A stretch of 64,000 nucleotides of DNA, from positions 1-64,000 of the forward strand of contig JAACJQ010000307.1 in NCBI GenBank assembly GCA_016879935.1, given 5' to 3'. Positions within the stretch are counted from its first letter, which is position 1. Each line of letters starts with the position of its first letter. This stretch comes from Archangiaceae bacterium. GTDB lineage: Bacteria > Myxococcota > Myxococcia > Myxococcales > Myxococcaceae. A program made the translations under genes and the position numbers. Positions 10,331-18,828 of this stretch are shown one piece after another. Below the pieces are notes generated by a model. That model ran no database searches, had not been told where the DNA came from, and saw only the letters and a list, made by a program, of their open reading frames with translations.

Positions 10331-11773
10331 ATGCGCACCGGGTGGACTCGAACCTTCACCGCGCTTGCCGTGCTGACGTTGTCGACGTCGGCGCTCGCGC
10401 AAGAAGGCGGCAACATCAGCCTCGGCGTCGGCACGCAGAAGGTCATCACCGTGCCCGGCATCAACCGTGTCGCCGTCGGTGACGCGTCGGTCGCCGACGT
10501 GAAGACGATCGGCAACAACCAGCTGCTCATCATCGGCTCGTCGGAAGGCAAGACGACGCTCCTGATCTGGAAGAGCTCGGGCCAGCGCATCAGCTACCTG
10601 CTCAGCGTTCGCAAGCAGGACCCGAACGAGGTCATCACCGAGATCAAGAAGCTGCTCGGCGAGATCGAAGGCGTGAACGTTCGTATGGTCGGCGACCGCA
10701 TCTACCTCGACGGTCAGGCGTACACGCAGGCCGACGCCGATCGCATCGACCAGGTCGTGGGCCTGTACCCGAACGTGAAGAGCTTCGTGAAGATCGCGCC
10801 CAACGCGAAGAAGCTCGTCGCGCAGAACCTCAACGCCGCCTTCCAGAAGGCCGGCCTCAAGAACGTGCAGGCCAACGTCGTCGGCTCGACGATCTTCCTC
10901 GAGGGGTCGGTCGAGTCTCAGCAGGATCTGCAGAAGGCCGAGCTGATCACCAAGGCCATCGGCGAGAAGGTGGAGAACCTGCTCACCGTCGGTATCAAGC
11001 GCATGATCTTGAGCGAGGTGCAGTTCGTCGAGATTCGGCGCGAGTCGAAAGACCGCTACGGCATCAGGTACCCCCTCGACATCTCGGGCACTGCGAACGC
11101 CACCGTCAGCATCACGCGCGATCTCTTCCCCGGAAACTTCGGCGAGGGCTTCTTGCGCTCGTTCGGTCTGGGCCAGGCGCAGTTCAACATCGGCTTCCAG
11201 AACAACGACGGCTACGGCCGACTGCTCGCCCAGCCCAAGCTCGTCTGCGCCTCGGGTGAGCAGGCCGAGTTCCTCGCTGGTGGCGAAGTTCCGATTCCGC
11301 TCATCACGAACAACCAGTTCGCGGTGGAGTTCAAGCCGTACGGCGTGATTCTGCGCCTCAAGCCCACCGCCGATCGCACCGGCAACATCCAGACGAACAT
11401 CGAGGCCGAGGTGTCAGAGGTCGACCAGTCGGTCGCCGTCTCGCTCGGTGGTGGTGCGTCGATTCCCGGCTTCCGCACGCGCAAGGTGAAGACGAACGTG
11501 ACCGTGCGCCACGGTGAAACGATCGTTCTCTCGGGCGTCTTCGCCCACGACGAGCAGAAGTCGGTCTCGAAGATCCCCGGGCTCGGTCACATTCCGATCA
11601 TCGGCGAACTCTTCAAGAACCGCGCGTTCGACTCGAACAAGCGCGAGCTCGTCATCTTCGTCACGCCCCGAATCGTGAACCCCGACTCCGAGAAGATTCG
11701 CACGATCATCGAAGACGTGAAGAGCCGCTACAAGCAGGCGCGCGGCGAAGTCACCTTCGGCATCTTCGACTGA
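10331..11773 (+). CDS. cpaC: Outer-membrane secretin, CpaC/RcpA-like
   Basis: CpaC forms the outer-membrane channel of Tad/Flp pilus or related type II-like systems. The roughly 480-residue protein has a cleavable signal peptide ending near TSALA. It then has the pilus-assembly N-terminal domain (SLGVGTQKVITVPGINRVAV), two BON-like segments and a C-terminal secretin core. The secretin signatures are LLAQPKLVCASGEQAEFLAGGE, then VRHGETIVLSGVFAHDE, then IPGLGHIPIIGELFK, ending LVIFVTPRIV. A ribosome binding site GGAGGGG at 10321 fits ATG 10331 best; ATG 10328 is also possible. It follows the prepilin peptidase within 20 bases, consistent with one operon. Confidence 0.92.
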   Translation: MRTGWTRTFTALAVLTLSTSALAQEGGNISLGVGTQKVITVPGINRVAVGDASVADVKTIGNNQLLIIGSSEGKTTLLIWKSSGQRISYLLSVRKQDPNEVITEIKKLLGEIEGVNVRMVGDRIYLDGQAYTQADADRIDQVVGLYPNVKSFVKIAPNAKKLVAQNLNAAFQKAGLKNVQANVVGSTIFLEGSVESQQDLQKAELITKAIGEKVENLLTVGIKRMILSEVQFVEIRRESKDRYGIRYPLDISGTANATVSITRDLFPGNFGEGFLRSFGLGQAQFNIGFQNNDGYGRLLAQPKLVCASGEQAEFLAGGEVPIPLITNNQFAVEFKPYGVILRLKPTADRTGNIQTNIEAEVSEVDQSVAVSLGGGASIPGFRTRKVKTNVTVRHGETIVLSGVFAHDEQKSVSKIPGLGHIPIIGELFKNRAFDSNKRELVIFVTPRIVNPDSEKIRTIIEDVKSRYKQARGEVTFGIFD

Positions 11774-11930
11774 TTCTCCCCAGAGCAGCGCTTCGACGCT
11801 CGCGCCGAGCTTCGCGCTCGTGTGGGCTCAGGTGTGTCTCGTGCGCGTCGGTCATCTGGCCGCGCGTGCCGCAATTTCCGAGCGGTGTCGAAGCCTTGTC
11901 ACAGGGGCTTCTCTGCTACGATGCCGCCGC

Positions 11931-13733
11931 ATGTTTCTCATCACGCTGACCGAGAAGGGCGGCGAGTCCGAGCAGCTGACCTTCGAGAAGGAAGAGGTCA
12001 CGATCGGCCGGCTCGCGGGCAACGACATCGTCCTGAACAAGGGCAACGTGTCGAAGTACCACTCCCGCATCGTCCTCAAGGACGGCAAGTACATCGTGGT
12101 CGATCTCAAGTCGACGAACGGCACGTTCGTGAACGGCAAGAAGATCGGCGCGCCGCAGGTGGTGCGGCCCTCCGACAAGATCTACGTCGGCGACTACATC
12201 ATCAACGTCGAGGCTCCCGAAGAAGGCGCTGAAGAGGGCGGCGACGAGACGGGCTACGCGCCCGACGACGAAGAAGAGCAGCCGCAGGACGAGGAGTACG
12301 AAGAAGACGCGGCCGAAGACGAAGAGCCGCAGGACGAAGAGCCTCAGGAAGACGAAGAATACGAAGAGGAAGAAGAAGCGCCGGAAGAGAAGAAGAACAT
12401 GCCGGCGTCACTCGCGGCTGCGCTGCGGAAGAACCGCAAGCACATCGACCCGCGCCTCGAGGCCTACGCCAACCTGCAGAAAGACATTCACGACCGGCTC
12501 ATCGAGTACCTCGACCTGCGCCGCCTCGACATGGATCGCCTCGGCGACGAAGAGCTCTGGCGTCGCACCGAGAAGGCCATTCGCGACATCGTCGACCAGA
12601 TGGAGGCCGACCAGGAGATTCCCGAAGACATCGATCGCGAGATGCTGCTGACCGACGTGCTCAACGAAGCGCTCGGTCTCGGCCCCCTCGAGGCGTTCCT
12701 CGCTGACGACGAGATCAGCGAGATCATGGTGAACCACGCCAACCAGCTCTACATCGAGAAGAAGGGCAAGCTGATCTTGTCCGACAAGATCTTCTCGTCG
12801 AATCAGGCGGTGCTCGGCGTCATCGAGCGCATCGTGGCCCCCATCGGCCGCCGCATCGACGAGTCGAGCCCCATGGTCGACGCGCGCCTCAAAGACGGCT
12901 CGCGCGTGAACGCGATCATTCCGCCGCTCGCGCTCAAGGGCCCGTGCATCACCATTCGCAAGTTCAAGCGTGACGCGCTCGCGATCGAAGATCTCATCAA
13001 ATACAAGACCGTCACGCCGATGATGGCCGAGTTCATCGAGATGTGCGTGAAGGCCAAGCGCAACATCGTCATCTCGGGAGGCACTGGCTCGGGCAAGACG
13101 ACGACCCTCAACGTCGTCAGCTCGTTCATTCCCGAAGACGAGCGCATCATCACCGTCGAAGACGCCGCCGAGCTGCAGCTGCGCCAGGAGCACTGGGTGC
13201 AGCTCGAGTCACGCCCGCCCAACCTCGAAGGCAAGGGCGCGATCACCATTCGTGATCTCGTGAAGAACTGCCTGCGAATGCGCCCCGAGCGCATCGTGGT
13301 CGGTGAGTGCCGCTCGGGTGAGGCGCTCGACATGTTGCAGGCCATGAACACCGGCCACGACGGCTCGCTCACCACGCTGCACGCCAACACGCCGCGCGAC
13401 GCGCTCGCCCGCATGGAGACGCTCGTGCTCATGGCCGGCATGGATCTGCCGGTGAAGGCGATTCGCGAACAGATCGCCTCGGCCGTGCACATGATCATTC
13501 AGCAGACGCGCTTCAACGACGGCAGCCGTCGCATCGCGTACATCACCGAGATCTCCGGCATGGAGGTCGACATCATCACCCTCCAGGACATCTTCTATTT
13601 CAAGCAGGAGGGCTTCACCGAAGACGGCCGCGTGCGCGGGCGTTACGTGGCCACCGGCTTCGTGCCCAAGTTCTACGACGAGCTGCAACGCCGTGGCGTG
13701 CCCGTGAACATGGGCATCTTCCGCGAGGAGTGA
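11931..13733 (+). CDS. cpaF: FHA-domain CpaF/TadA-type secretion ATPase
   Basis: The 600-residue protein combines an N-terminal FHA domain (about 1-92; IGRLAGNDIVL, SKYHSR, STNGTFVNG), an extremely acidic Glu/Asp linker (about 95-150) and a CpaF/TadA ATPase that powers pilus assembly or secretion. The ATPase shows Walker A GGTGSGKTT at 383-391 with K389. It also shows the conserved ITVEDAAELQL, RMRPERIVVGECR and GHDGSLTTLHAN stretches. ATG 11931 begins the FHA domain; upstream in-frame sequence has no coding sense. A weak promoter-like pair (TTGTCA at 11896, TACGAT at 11917, spacing 15) lies just before it in the 157-base gap after cpaC. The fused FHA suggests direct phospho-control of the motor. 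Confidence 0.93.
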   Translation: MFLITLTEKGGESEQLTFEKEEVTIGRLAGNDIVLNKGNVSKYHSRIVLKDGKYIVVDLKSTNGTFVNGKKIGAPQVVRPSDKIYVGDYIINVEAPEEGAEEGGDETGYAPDDEEEQPQDEEYEEDAAEDEEPQDEEPQEDEEYEEEEEAPEEKKNMPASLAAALRKNRKHIDPRLEAYANLQKDIHDRLIEYLDLRRLDMDRLGDEELWRRTEKAIRDIVDQMEADQEIPEDIDREMLLTDVLNEALGLGPLEAFLADDEISEIMVNHANQLYIEKKGKLILSDKIFSSNQAVLGVIERIVAPIGRRIDESSPMVDARLKDGSRVNAIIPPLALKGPCITIRKFKRDALAIEDLIKYKTVTPMMAEFIEMCVKAKRNIVISGGTGSGKTTTLNVVSSFIPEDERIITVEDAAELQLRQEHWVQLESRPPNLEGKGAITIRDLVKNCLRMRPERIVVGECRSGEALDMLQAMNTGHDGSLTTLHANTPRDALARMETLVLMAGMDLPVKAIREQIASAVHMIIQQTRFNDGSRRIAYITEISGMEVDIITLQDIFYFKQEGFTEDGRVRGRYVATGFVPKFYDELQRRGVPVNMGIFREE

Positions 13734-13739
13734 CGAACG

Positions 13740-16046
13740 ATGCCCACCCTCGTCATCAAGAACCCCGACGGGACGGAGCAGGAGCAGGACTTCGGAGACC
13801 AGCTGACGATCGGTCGAGCCGAGGGCAACGACCTGATCCTCGCCGAGGGCGGCGTATCGCGAAAACACGCGCGCTTCTTCCTCGAGGGCGACGATCTCAT
13901 GGTCGAAGACCTGGGCTCGGCCAACGGCACCATCGTCAACGGCGAGCGCATCGAAGGCCCGACGAAGCTCGAGCCCGGCGCCGCAATCGTGCTCGGCGAC
14001 TACGAGGCGAGCGTCAAGACGGGCTCGAAGGCCCGCCCGAAGGTCGACAAGTCTCAGGCGAAACCGTCAGGGCGCGCGACCGGCCAGCTCAAGCGGCCCG
14101 CCTCACTGGCGAAGGCGGGTGAAGGTCGCTCGACGAAGGTGATGCCGGTGGTGAAGCCGCCGTCGTCTCCTGGCGCCAAGCGGCCGTCGCGCGCTGGCTC
14201 GTCGGGGCCTGCGCTGCGCGGGCTCTCGGGCACCGTCACGGGCAAGAGCTTTCCCCTCTCCGGGGTGATGGTGGTCGGGCGCGTGGCTGGCGTCGACGTG
14301 CGTGTCGATGACGACTCCGTGAGCCGCCGGCACGCCGAGCTCGAGGCGAAGGGCGGCGAGGTGGTGCTGCGCGATCTCGGCAGCGCGAACGGCACGACGG
14401 TGAATGGCAGCCCGATCGCCGAAGACACCACGCTCGCGCCGGGTGACATCATTCAGTTCGGCGTCGTCGAGATGATGTTCGAAAACGGCGCCGCGTCTGG
14501 CGTGAAGCCTGCCGTTCGCCCCTCGCGCGGTGGTCCCCGCCCGCGCCGCGGAGGCATGGACGAGGAGCCCATCGAGTCGCTGGCGACCGAAGCCACCTCG
14601 ACGATGGACCCGAAGAAGAAGCGGCTCTTCATCATCGGCGGCGCGGTGCTCTCGCTGCTCTTCGTCGCGGTGCTGGTGAAGGGCCTCACCTCGGATGGTG
14701 GTGGCCCCGCACAGCCCAACAACCCCGGAACGCCCGGGCCCCCGAAGCCGCCTCCCGACCCGGCAGACGAGATCGAAGAGCTGCTGAAGGTCTGCCGCAC
14801 CTACGCGAGCTGCGAAGGCCGCGTCGCCGACTGGGGCAAGGCCGAGGCCGCCTGTTCGCGCATTCTCGACATCGAGCCGATTCACGGGCCGGCGAACGAT
14901 CTGATGAAGCGCATCAAGTACGAGCGCGCCGCCGAAGACGCCTTCCTGAAGGGCAAGGATCTGGCCGCGTCGGGCCGGCTCGAAGAGGCGCTCGACTCGT
15001 TCGCGAAGGTGAAGCCCTACTCGAAGGAGCTGGTGGGCTGCTTCTTCCTCGACACGCTCTCGGCCGCGAAGCCCGTCGTCGAAGAGGTGAAGAAGGGCGT
15101 CGGCGCCGAGTGCAAGACCTACGCGTCGAACGCCCGCTGGGAGAACGCGCTCAAGCGCTGCGAGGTCTACATGCGCCTTGCCTGCCAATCGATGACGCCC
15201 GACGAGCTCGACCCGCCGTACCCGCTCAAGGTGAAGCTCGACGGGCCCGTGGGCAAGAACGACTGGCGCCCGAAAGACCCGAACCACATCAACTTCCGCA
15301 AGGCGCGAGAGAAGCTCCGCCCGGGTGACGCTCCCTGGAAGTGCCCTGACATTCCCGCGTTCCGGCCGCCTGCTCCGCCGCCCGACCCCAGCAAGATCGC
15401 GATTCAGGAGTTCAAGGATCGCTACAAGGAAGAGGCGATGGGCCGCTCGCTCATTCTCTACTACCAGGGCGCTTTCGCAGAGGCGGCGGTGCCGCTCCAG
15501 AAGGTGATCGAGAACGTCAACAAGTCACAGCTGCACGACGAGGCCCGTGGGCTGCTGCTCGACGTCACCAACGCCATCTCGTACTTCAAGACGGGCCAGA
15601 CCGAGCTCTCGAACGATCGCCCCGAGAAGGCCGAAGAGCCCATGCGCAAGGCGCTCGCCCTCGACGAGAAGCTCGTGCTCGGTGAGCGCTACGGAAAGCT
15701 GAAAGACGACGAGAAGCGCAAGGCCCTCGAGAACCGCTCCTCGTTCGTGCGCAAGGGCATCATCGAGGGCATGTCGAGCACCTGCTACCTGAAGGGAAAG
15801 ACCCAGGCCGACAAGAAGGACTTCCGCGCAGCCTGCAAGGTGTGGAAGCTGGGGCTCTCGTTCTCGCGCGCCAATGCCGATCTGCTCAAGGCGGGCTACT
15901 TCTGCACGCAGCGCGCGAAGGAGGCTCTCGACAAGGCGATGAACTCGGGCTCGTGCGAGCAGCTCAAGGCGGTGCTCGATCTCGCGGTCGACGGTGACGG
16001 CTACCGTGAGCAGGTGCAGGAGATGCTCGACCAGAACTGCAAGTAG
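13740..16046 (+). CDS. Double-FHA membrane protein with TPR-like C-terminal region
   Basis: The 768-residue protein has two FHA domains: FHA1 at about 1-90 (IGRAEGNDLIL, SRKHAR, GSANGTIVNG) and FHA2 at about 159-248 (GRVAGVDVRV, SRRHAE, GSANGTTVNG). A basic linker separates them. A single membrane helix follows at about 297-318 and then a Pro-rich hinge. The roughly 430-residue C-terminal part is helical and TPR-like, with regularly spaced Cys residues, and probably lies in the periplasm. The gene starts six bases after the FHA-CpaF gene, so it is almost certainly co-transcribed. By topology it could carry a phosphorylation signal across the membrane to the secretion apparatus; this is inference. 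Confidence 0.85.
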   Translation: MPTLVIKNPDGTEQEQDFGDQLTIGRAEGNDLILAEGGVSRKHARFFLEGDDLMVEDLGSANGTIVNGERIEGPTKLEPGAAIVLGDYEASVKTGSKARPKVDKSQAKPSGRATGQLKRPASLAKAGEGRSTKVMPVVKPPSSPGAKRPSRAGSSGPALRGLSGTVTGKSFPLSGVMVVGRVAGVDVRVDDDSVSRRHAELEAKGGEVVLRDLGSANGTTVNGSPIAEDTTLAPGDIIQFGVVEMMFENGAASGVKPAVRPSRGGPRPRRGGMDEEPIESLATEATSTMDPKKKRLFIIGGAVLSLLFVAVLVKGLTSDGGGPAQPNNPGTPGPPKPPPDPADEIEELLKVCRTYASCEGRVADWGKAEAACSRILDIEPIHGPANDLMKRIKYERAAEDAFLKGKDLAASGRLEEALDSFAKVKPYSKELVGCFFLDTLSAAKPVVEEVKKGVGAECKTYASNARWENALKRCEVYMRLACQSMTPDELDPPYPLKVKLDGPVGKNDWRPKDPNHINFRKAREKLRPGDAPWKCPDIPAFRPPAPPPDPSKIAIQEFKDRYKEEAMGRSLILYYQGAFAEAAVPLQKVIENVNKSQLHDEARGLLLDVTNAISYFKTGQTELSNDRPEKAEEPMRKALALDEKLVLGERYGKLKDDEKRKALENRSSFVRKGIIEGMSSTCYLKGKTQADKKDFRAACKVWKLGLSFSRANADLLKAGYFCTQRAKEALDKAMNSGSCEQLKAVLDLAVDGDGYREQVQEMLDQNCK

Positions 16047-16061
16047 GCTACGAGCGCGGGC

Positions 16062-18782
16062 ATGGCCGTTCAGGGTGATCTCTTCGCGGCAGCCCCGCCT
16101 CCGCCGCCTCCAAAACCAGCGTCGACTCCCGAGGCCCCCGAGCCGCCGAAGGGCCCGCCCACGCTGACGCTCATCGACGCGTCTGGCTTCGTCTTTCGCG
16201 CGTACCACGCGCTCCCGTCCCTCACGACGTCGAAGGGCCTGCCGACCCACGCGGTGCTGGGCTTCACGCGCATGCTGCTCAAGCTGCTCCGCGAGCGGAA
16301 GCCGACGCACCTCGCGCTCTGCTTCGACAAAGACAGCCGCCGCGGGCGCCTCGCCATCGACCCCAACTACAAGGCCAACCGCGAGGCGCCGCCGCCCGAT
16401 CTCTCGCAGCAGTTCGACCTCATTCGACGGGTGGCCGCGACGCTCGACGTGCCCATTCTCGAGGTGCCGGGCTGGGAGGCCGACGACGTGATCGCGACGC
16501 TGGTGAAGCGCGCTCGCAGCCAGGGCATGGCCACCGAGATCGTCACCAGCGACAAGGACTTCTTGCAGCTGCTCGCGCCCGACGTGTCGATCTACGACCC
16601 GATGAAAGACGCTCCGATCGGCGCCGCCGACGCACGCGAGCGGTTCGGCGTCGAGCCCTCTCAGATGCGCGAGTACCAGGCGCTGGTGGGTGACGCGATC
16701 GACAACGTGCCGAAGGTGCCCGGCATCGGCCCCAAGACGGCGGCCGAGCTCGTGAAACGCTTCGGCACCGTCGAGAACCTCATCGCCCACGTCGACGAGA
16801 TCGAGAAGCCGAAGCTCAAGGCGTCGATCAAGGAGAACGTCGAGCAGCTGCGCCGCGCGTACCAGCTCGTGTCGTTTCGCGACGATCTCGAGGTCGAGGC
16901 CGACCCTTCGGCGCTCGGGGTTCGACCGATTCACAAGCTCGAGGCGCGCGCGCTCTTCACCGAGCTCGAGTTCTACCGGCTCATCAACGAGATGCCGGCC
17001 GCCGACGCGACGCCGCTCACGAGGGAGGCCACGATCGTTCATGACGCTGCTTCGCTCGCCGCGCTGAAAGAGAAGCTCGCGGTGGTGAAACGGCTGTCGG
17101 TGATGCCGCACTACGAAGGTGAGCCGCACACGGCGAACGTGCTCGGCTTCGGCCTCGCGCTGCAGGGTGACGGCGTGTTCTTCGTCGACGTGCGCACGTG
17201 CGGCGCGGCCGAGGTGAAAGACGCGCTGGCGATCGCGCTCGCCCGTCCAGAGTGCGAGGTCGCGACCCACGACGCGAAGGGCCTGCTCCACGTGCTGCGC
17301 CGGCTCGGGCTCGAGCCGAAGCGCGTGTGGGCCGACGTCGAGCTGCTCTCGTACCTGCTCAACCCGTCACGCAAGGAGCACGCGCTCACCGATCTCGCGC
17401 GCGAGCGTCTGCGGCAGGAGCTGCCCACCGTTGCCTCGTTGCTGGGTGGGCGCGATCACGTCGTCGTCACGCAGCTGAGCGCCGGGCAGGTGGCGCCCGC
17501 GCTGGGGGCCTCCGCCGACGCGATCGGCCGCCTGGCCGAAGATCTGTGGACCGAGATCGAAGGTGTCGGCCTGGCCACCGTCGCGAAGGAACTCGAGTTC
17601 CCGCTCATCGCGATTCTGGCGCGCATGGAGCAGGCCGGCGTGTTGATCGATCGCGACGCGCTCAAGGAGATCTCGGCGCAGGTCGATGCCTCGTGCGAGC
17701 AGCTCCTGCAAGAGGTCTACAAACACGCGGGCCGCGAGTTCAACGTCGGCTCTCCGCTGCAGCTCGCGCAGGTGCTCTTCGACGATCTCAAGCTGCCGGT
17801 GCTCAAGCGCAACAAGACCGGTCCCTCGACCGATCACGAGGTGCTCGAGAAGCTGGCCGAAGAGCACCCGCTGCCGAACGCGATCATCGAGTACCGCAAC
17901 GTCGCCAAGCTCAAGAGCACGTACCTCGACACGCTGCCCACCCTCATCGGCGTCGATGGCCGGGTGCGCACCACGTTCCACCAGGCGGCCACTGCGACGG
18001 GCCGCCTCTCGTCGACGAACCCGAACCTGCAGAACATTCCGATTCGCACCGAGCTGGGAAAACAGATTCGCCGCGCGTTCGTCGCAGCGCCGGGCCACGT
18101 GCTGGTGTCGGCCGACTACTCGCAGGTCGAGCTGCGAATTCTCGCGCACATGGCGCACGACGATGGGCTGGTGAAGGCCTTCGCCGAAGCCGCCGACGTG
18201 CACGTGCGCACCGCCGCCGAGGTGTTCCAGGTACCCGAAACCGAAGTGACGGGTGATCAGCGCCGCGCCGCGAAGATGGTGAACTACGGCATCGCGTACG
18301 GGCTCTCACCCCACGGGCTGTCGGCGCGTCTGCGCATTCCCGTCGAAGAGGCCAAGTCGATCATCGACCGCTACTTCGCGCGCTTCCCCGGCATCGCTCA
18401 GTACATCGACGAGACGGTGCTGAAGGTGAAGAAGACGGGCTACGTCGAGAGCCTCTTCGGCCGGCGCCGCTACATGCCCGAGATCGTCAGCCGCAACCGG
18501 TCGATCGCCATGGCCGCCGAGCGCGCGGCGATCAACATGCCCATTCAGGCCACCGCCGCCGATCTGGTGAAGCGGGCGATGCTCGAGATGGAGAAGCGCC
18601 TCGTCGGCTTCAGGAGCCGCATGCTGCTGCAGGTGCACGACGAGCTGCTCTTCGAAGTGCCCGACGACGAGCTCGCCGCCGTCGAGCCCCTCGTTCGTGA
18701 GGTGATGACGAAGGCTGCCGAGCTGCGCGTGCCGCTCCTCGTCGACGTCGGCCACGGGCCCTCGTGGGCCTCGGCGCACTGA
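16062..18782 (+). CDS. polA: DNA polymerase I
   Basis: DNA polymerase I removes RNA primers and fills gaps in replication and repair. The 906-residue protein has a short Pro-rich N-terminal extension and then a 5'-3' exonuclease domain (LIDASGFVFRAYHALP, VTSDKDFLQLL, GVPGIGPKTA-like VPGIGPKTA). The polymerase domain shows motif A VSADYSQVELR with Asp685, motif B RRAAKMVNYGIAYG and motif C QVHDELLFEV with Asp860. In the 3'-5' exonuclease region (about 340-480) the usual DTET motif is replaced by SVMPHYEGE at about 346, and the KYD motif by HDAKG. Proofreading is therefore probably inactive, as in Taq polymerase. The ATG at 16062 lies 15 bases after the preceding stop. Confidence 0.96.
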   Translation: MAVQGDLFAAAPPPPPPKPASTPEAPEPPKGPPTLTLIDASGFVFRAYHALPSLTTSKGLPTHAVLGFTRMLLKLLRERKPTHLALCFDKDSRRGRLAIDPNYKANREAPPPDLSQQFDLIRRVAATLDVPILEVPGWEADDVIATLVKRARSQGMATEIVTSDKDFLQLLAPDVSIYDPMKDAPIGAADARERFGVEPSQMREYQALVGDAIDNVPKVPGIGPKTAAELVKRFGTVENLIAHVDEIEKPKLKASIKENVEQLRRAYQLVSFRDDLEVEADPSALGVRPIHKLEARALFTELEFYRLINEMPAADATPLTREATIVHDAASLAALKEKLAVVKRLSVMPHYEGEPHTANVLGFGLALQGDGVFFVDVRTCGAAEVKDALAIALARPECEVATHDAKGLLHVLRRLGLEPKRVWADVELLSYLLNPSRKEHALTDLARERLRQELPTVASLLGGRDHVVVTQLSAGQVAPALGASADAIGRLAEDLWTEIEGVGLATVAKELEFPLIAILARMEQAGVLIDRDALKEISAQVDASCEQLLQEVYKHAGREFNVGSPLQLAQVLFDDLKLPVLKRNKTGPSTDHEVLEKLAEEHPLPNAIIEYRNVAKLKSTYLDTLPTLIGVDGRVRTTFHQAATATGRLSSTNPNLQNIPIRTELGKQIRRAFVAAPGHVLVSADYSQVELRILAHMAHDDGLVKAFAEAADVHVRTAAEVFQVPETEVTGDQRRAAKMVNYGIAYGLSPHGLSARLRIPVEEAKSIIDRYFARFPGIAQYIDETVLKVKKTGYVESLFGRRRYMPEIVSRNRSIAMAAERAAINMPIQATAADLVKRAMLEMEKRLVGFRSRMLLQVHDELLFEVPDDELAAVEPLVREVMTKAAELRVPLLVDVGHGPSWASAH

Positions 18783-18828
18783 CATTGTGCGTCTGATTGG
18801 AAAGACCCGAGGCTAAGGTGAAACGCGC

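Noticed and set aside
11859-11880. GG/GC pattern resembling a sigma-54 promoter upstream of the FHA-CpaF gene.
   Set aside because: The GG and GC are two bases too close for a -24/-12 promoter, and TTGC is absent.
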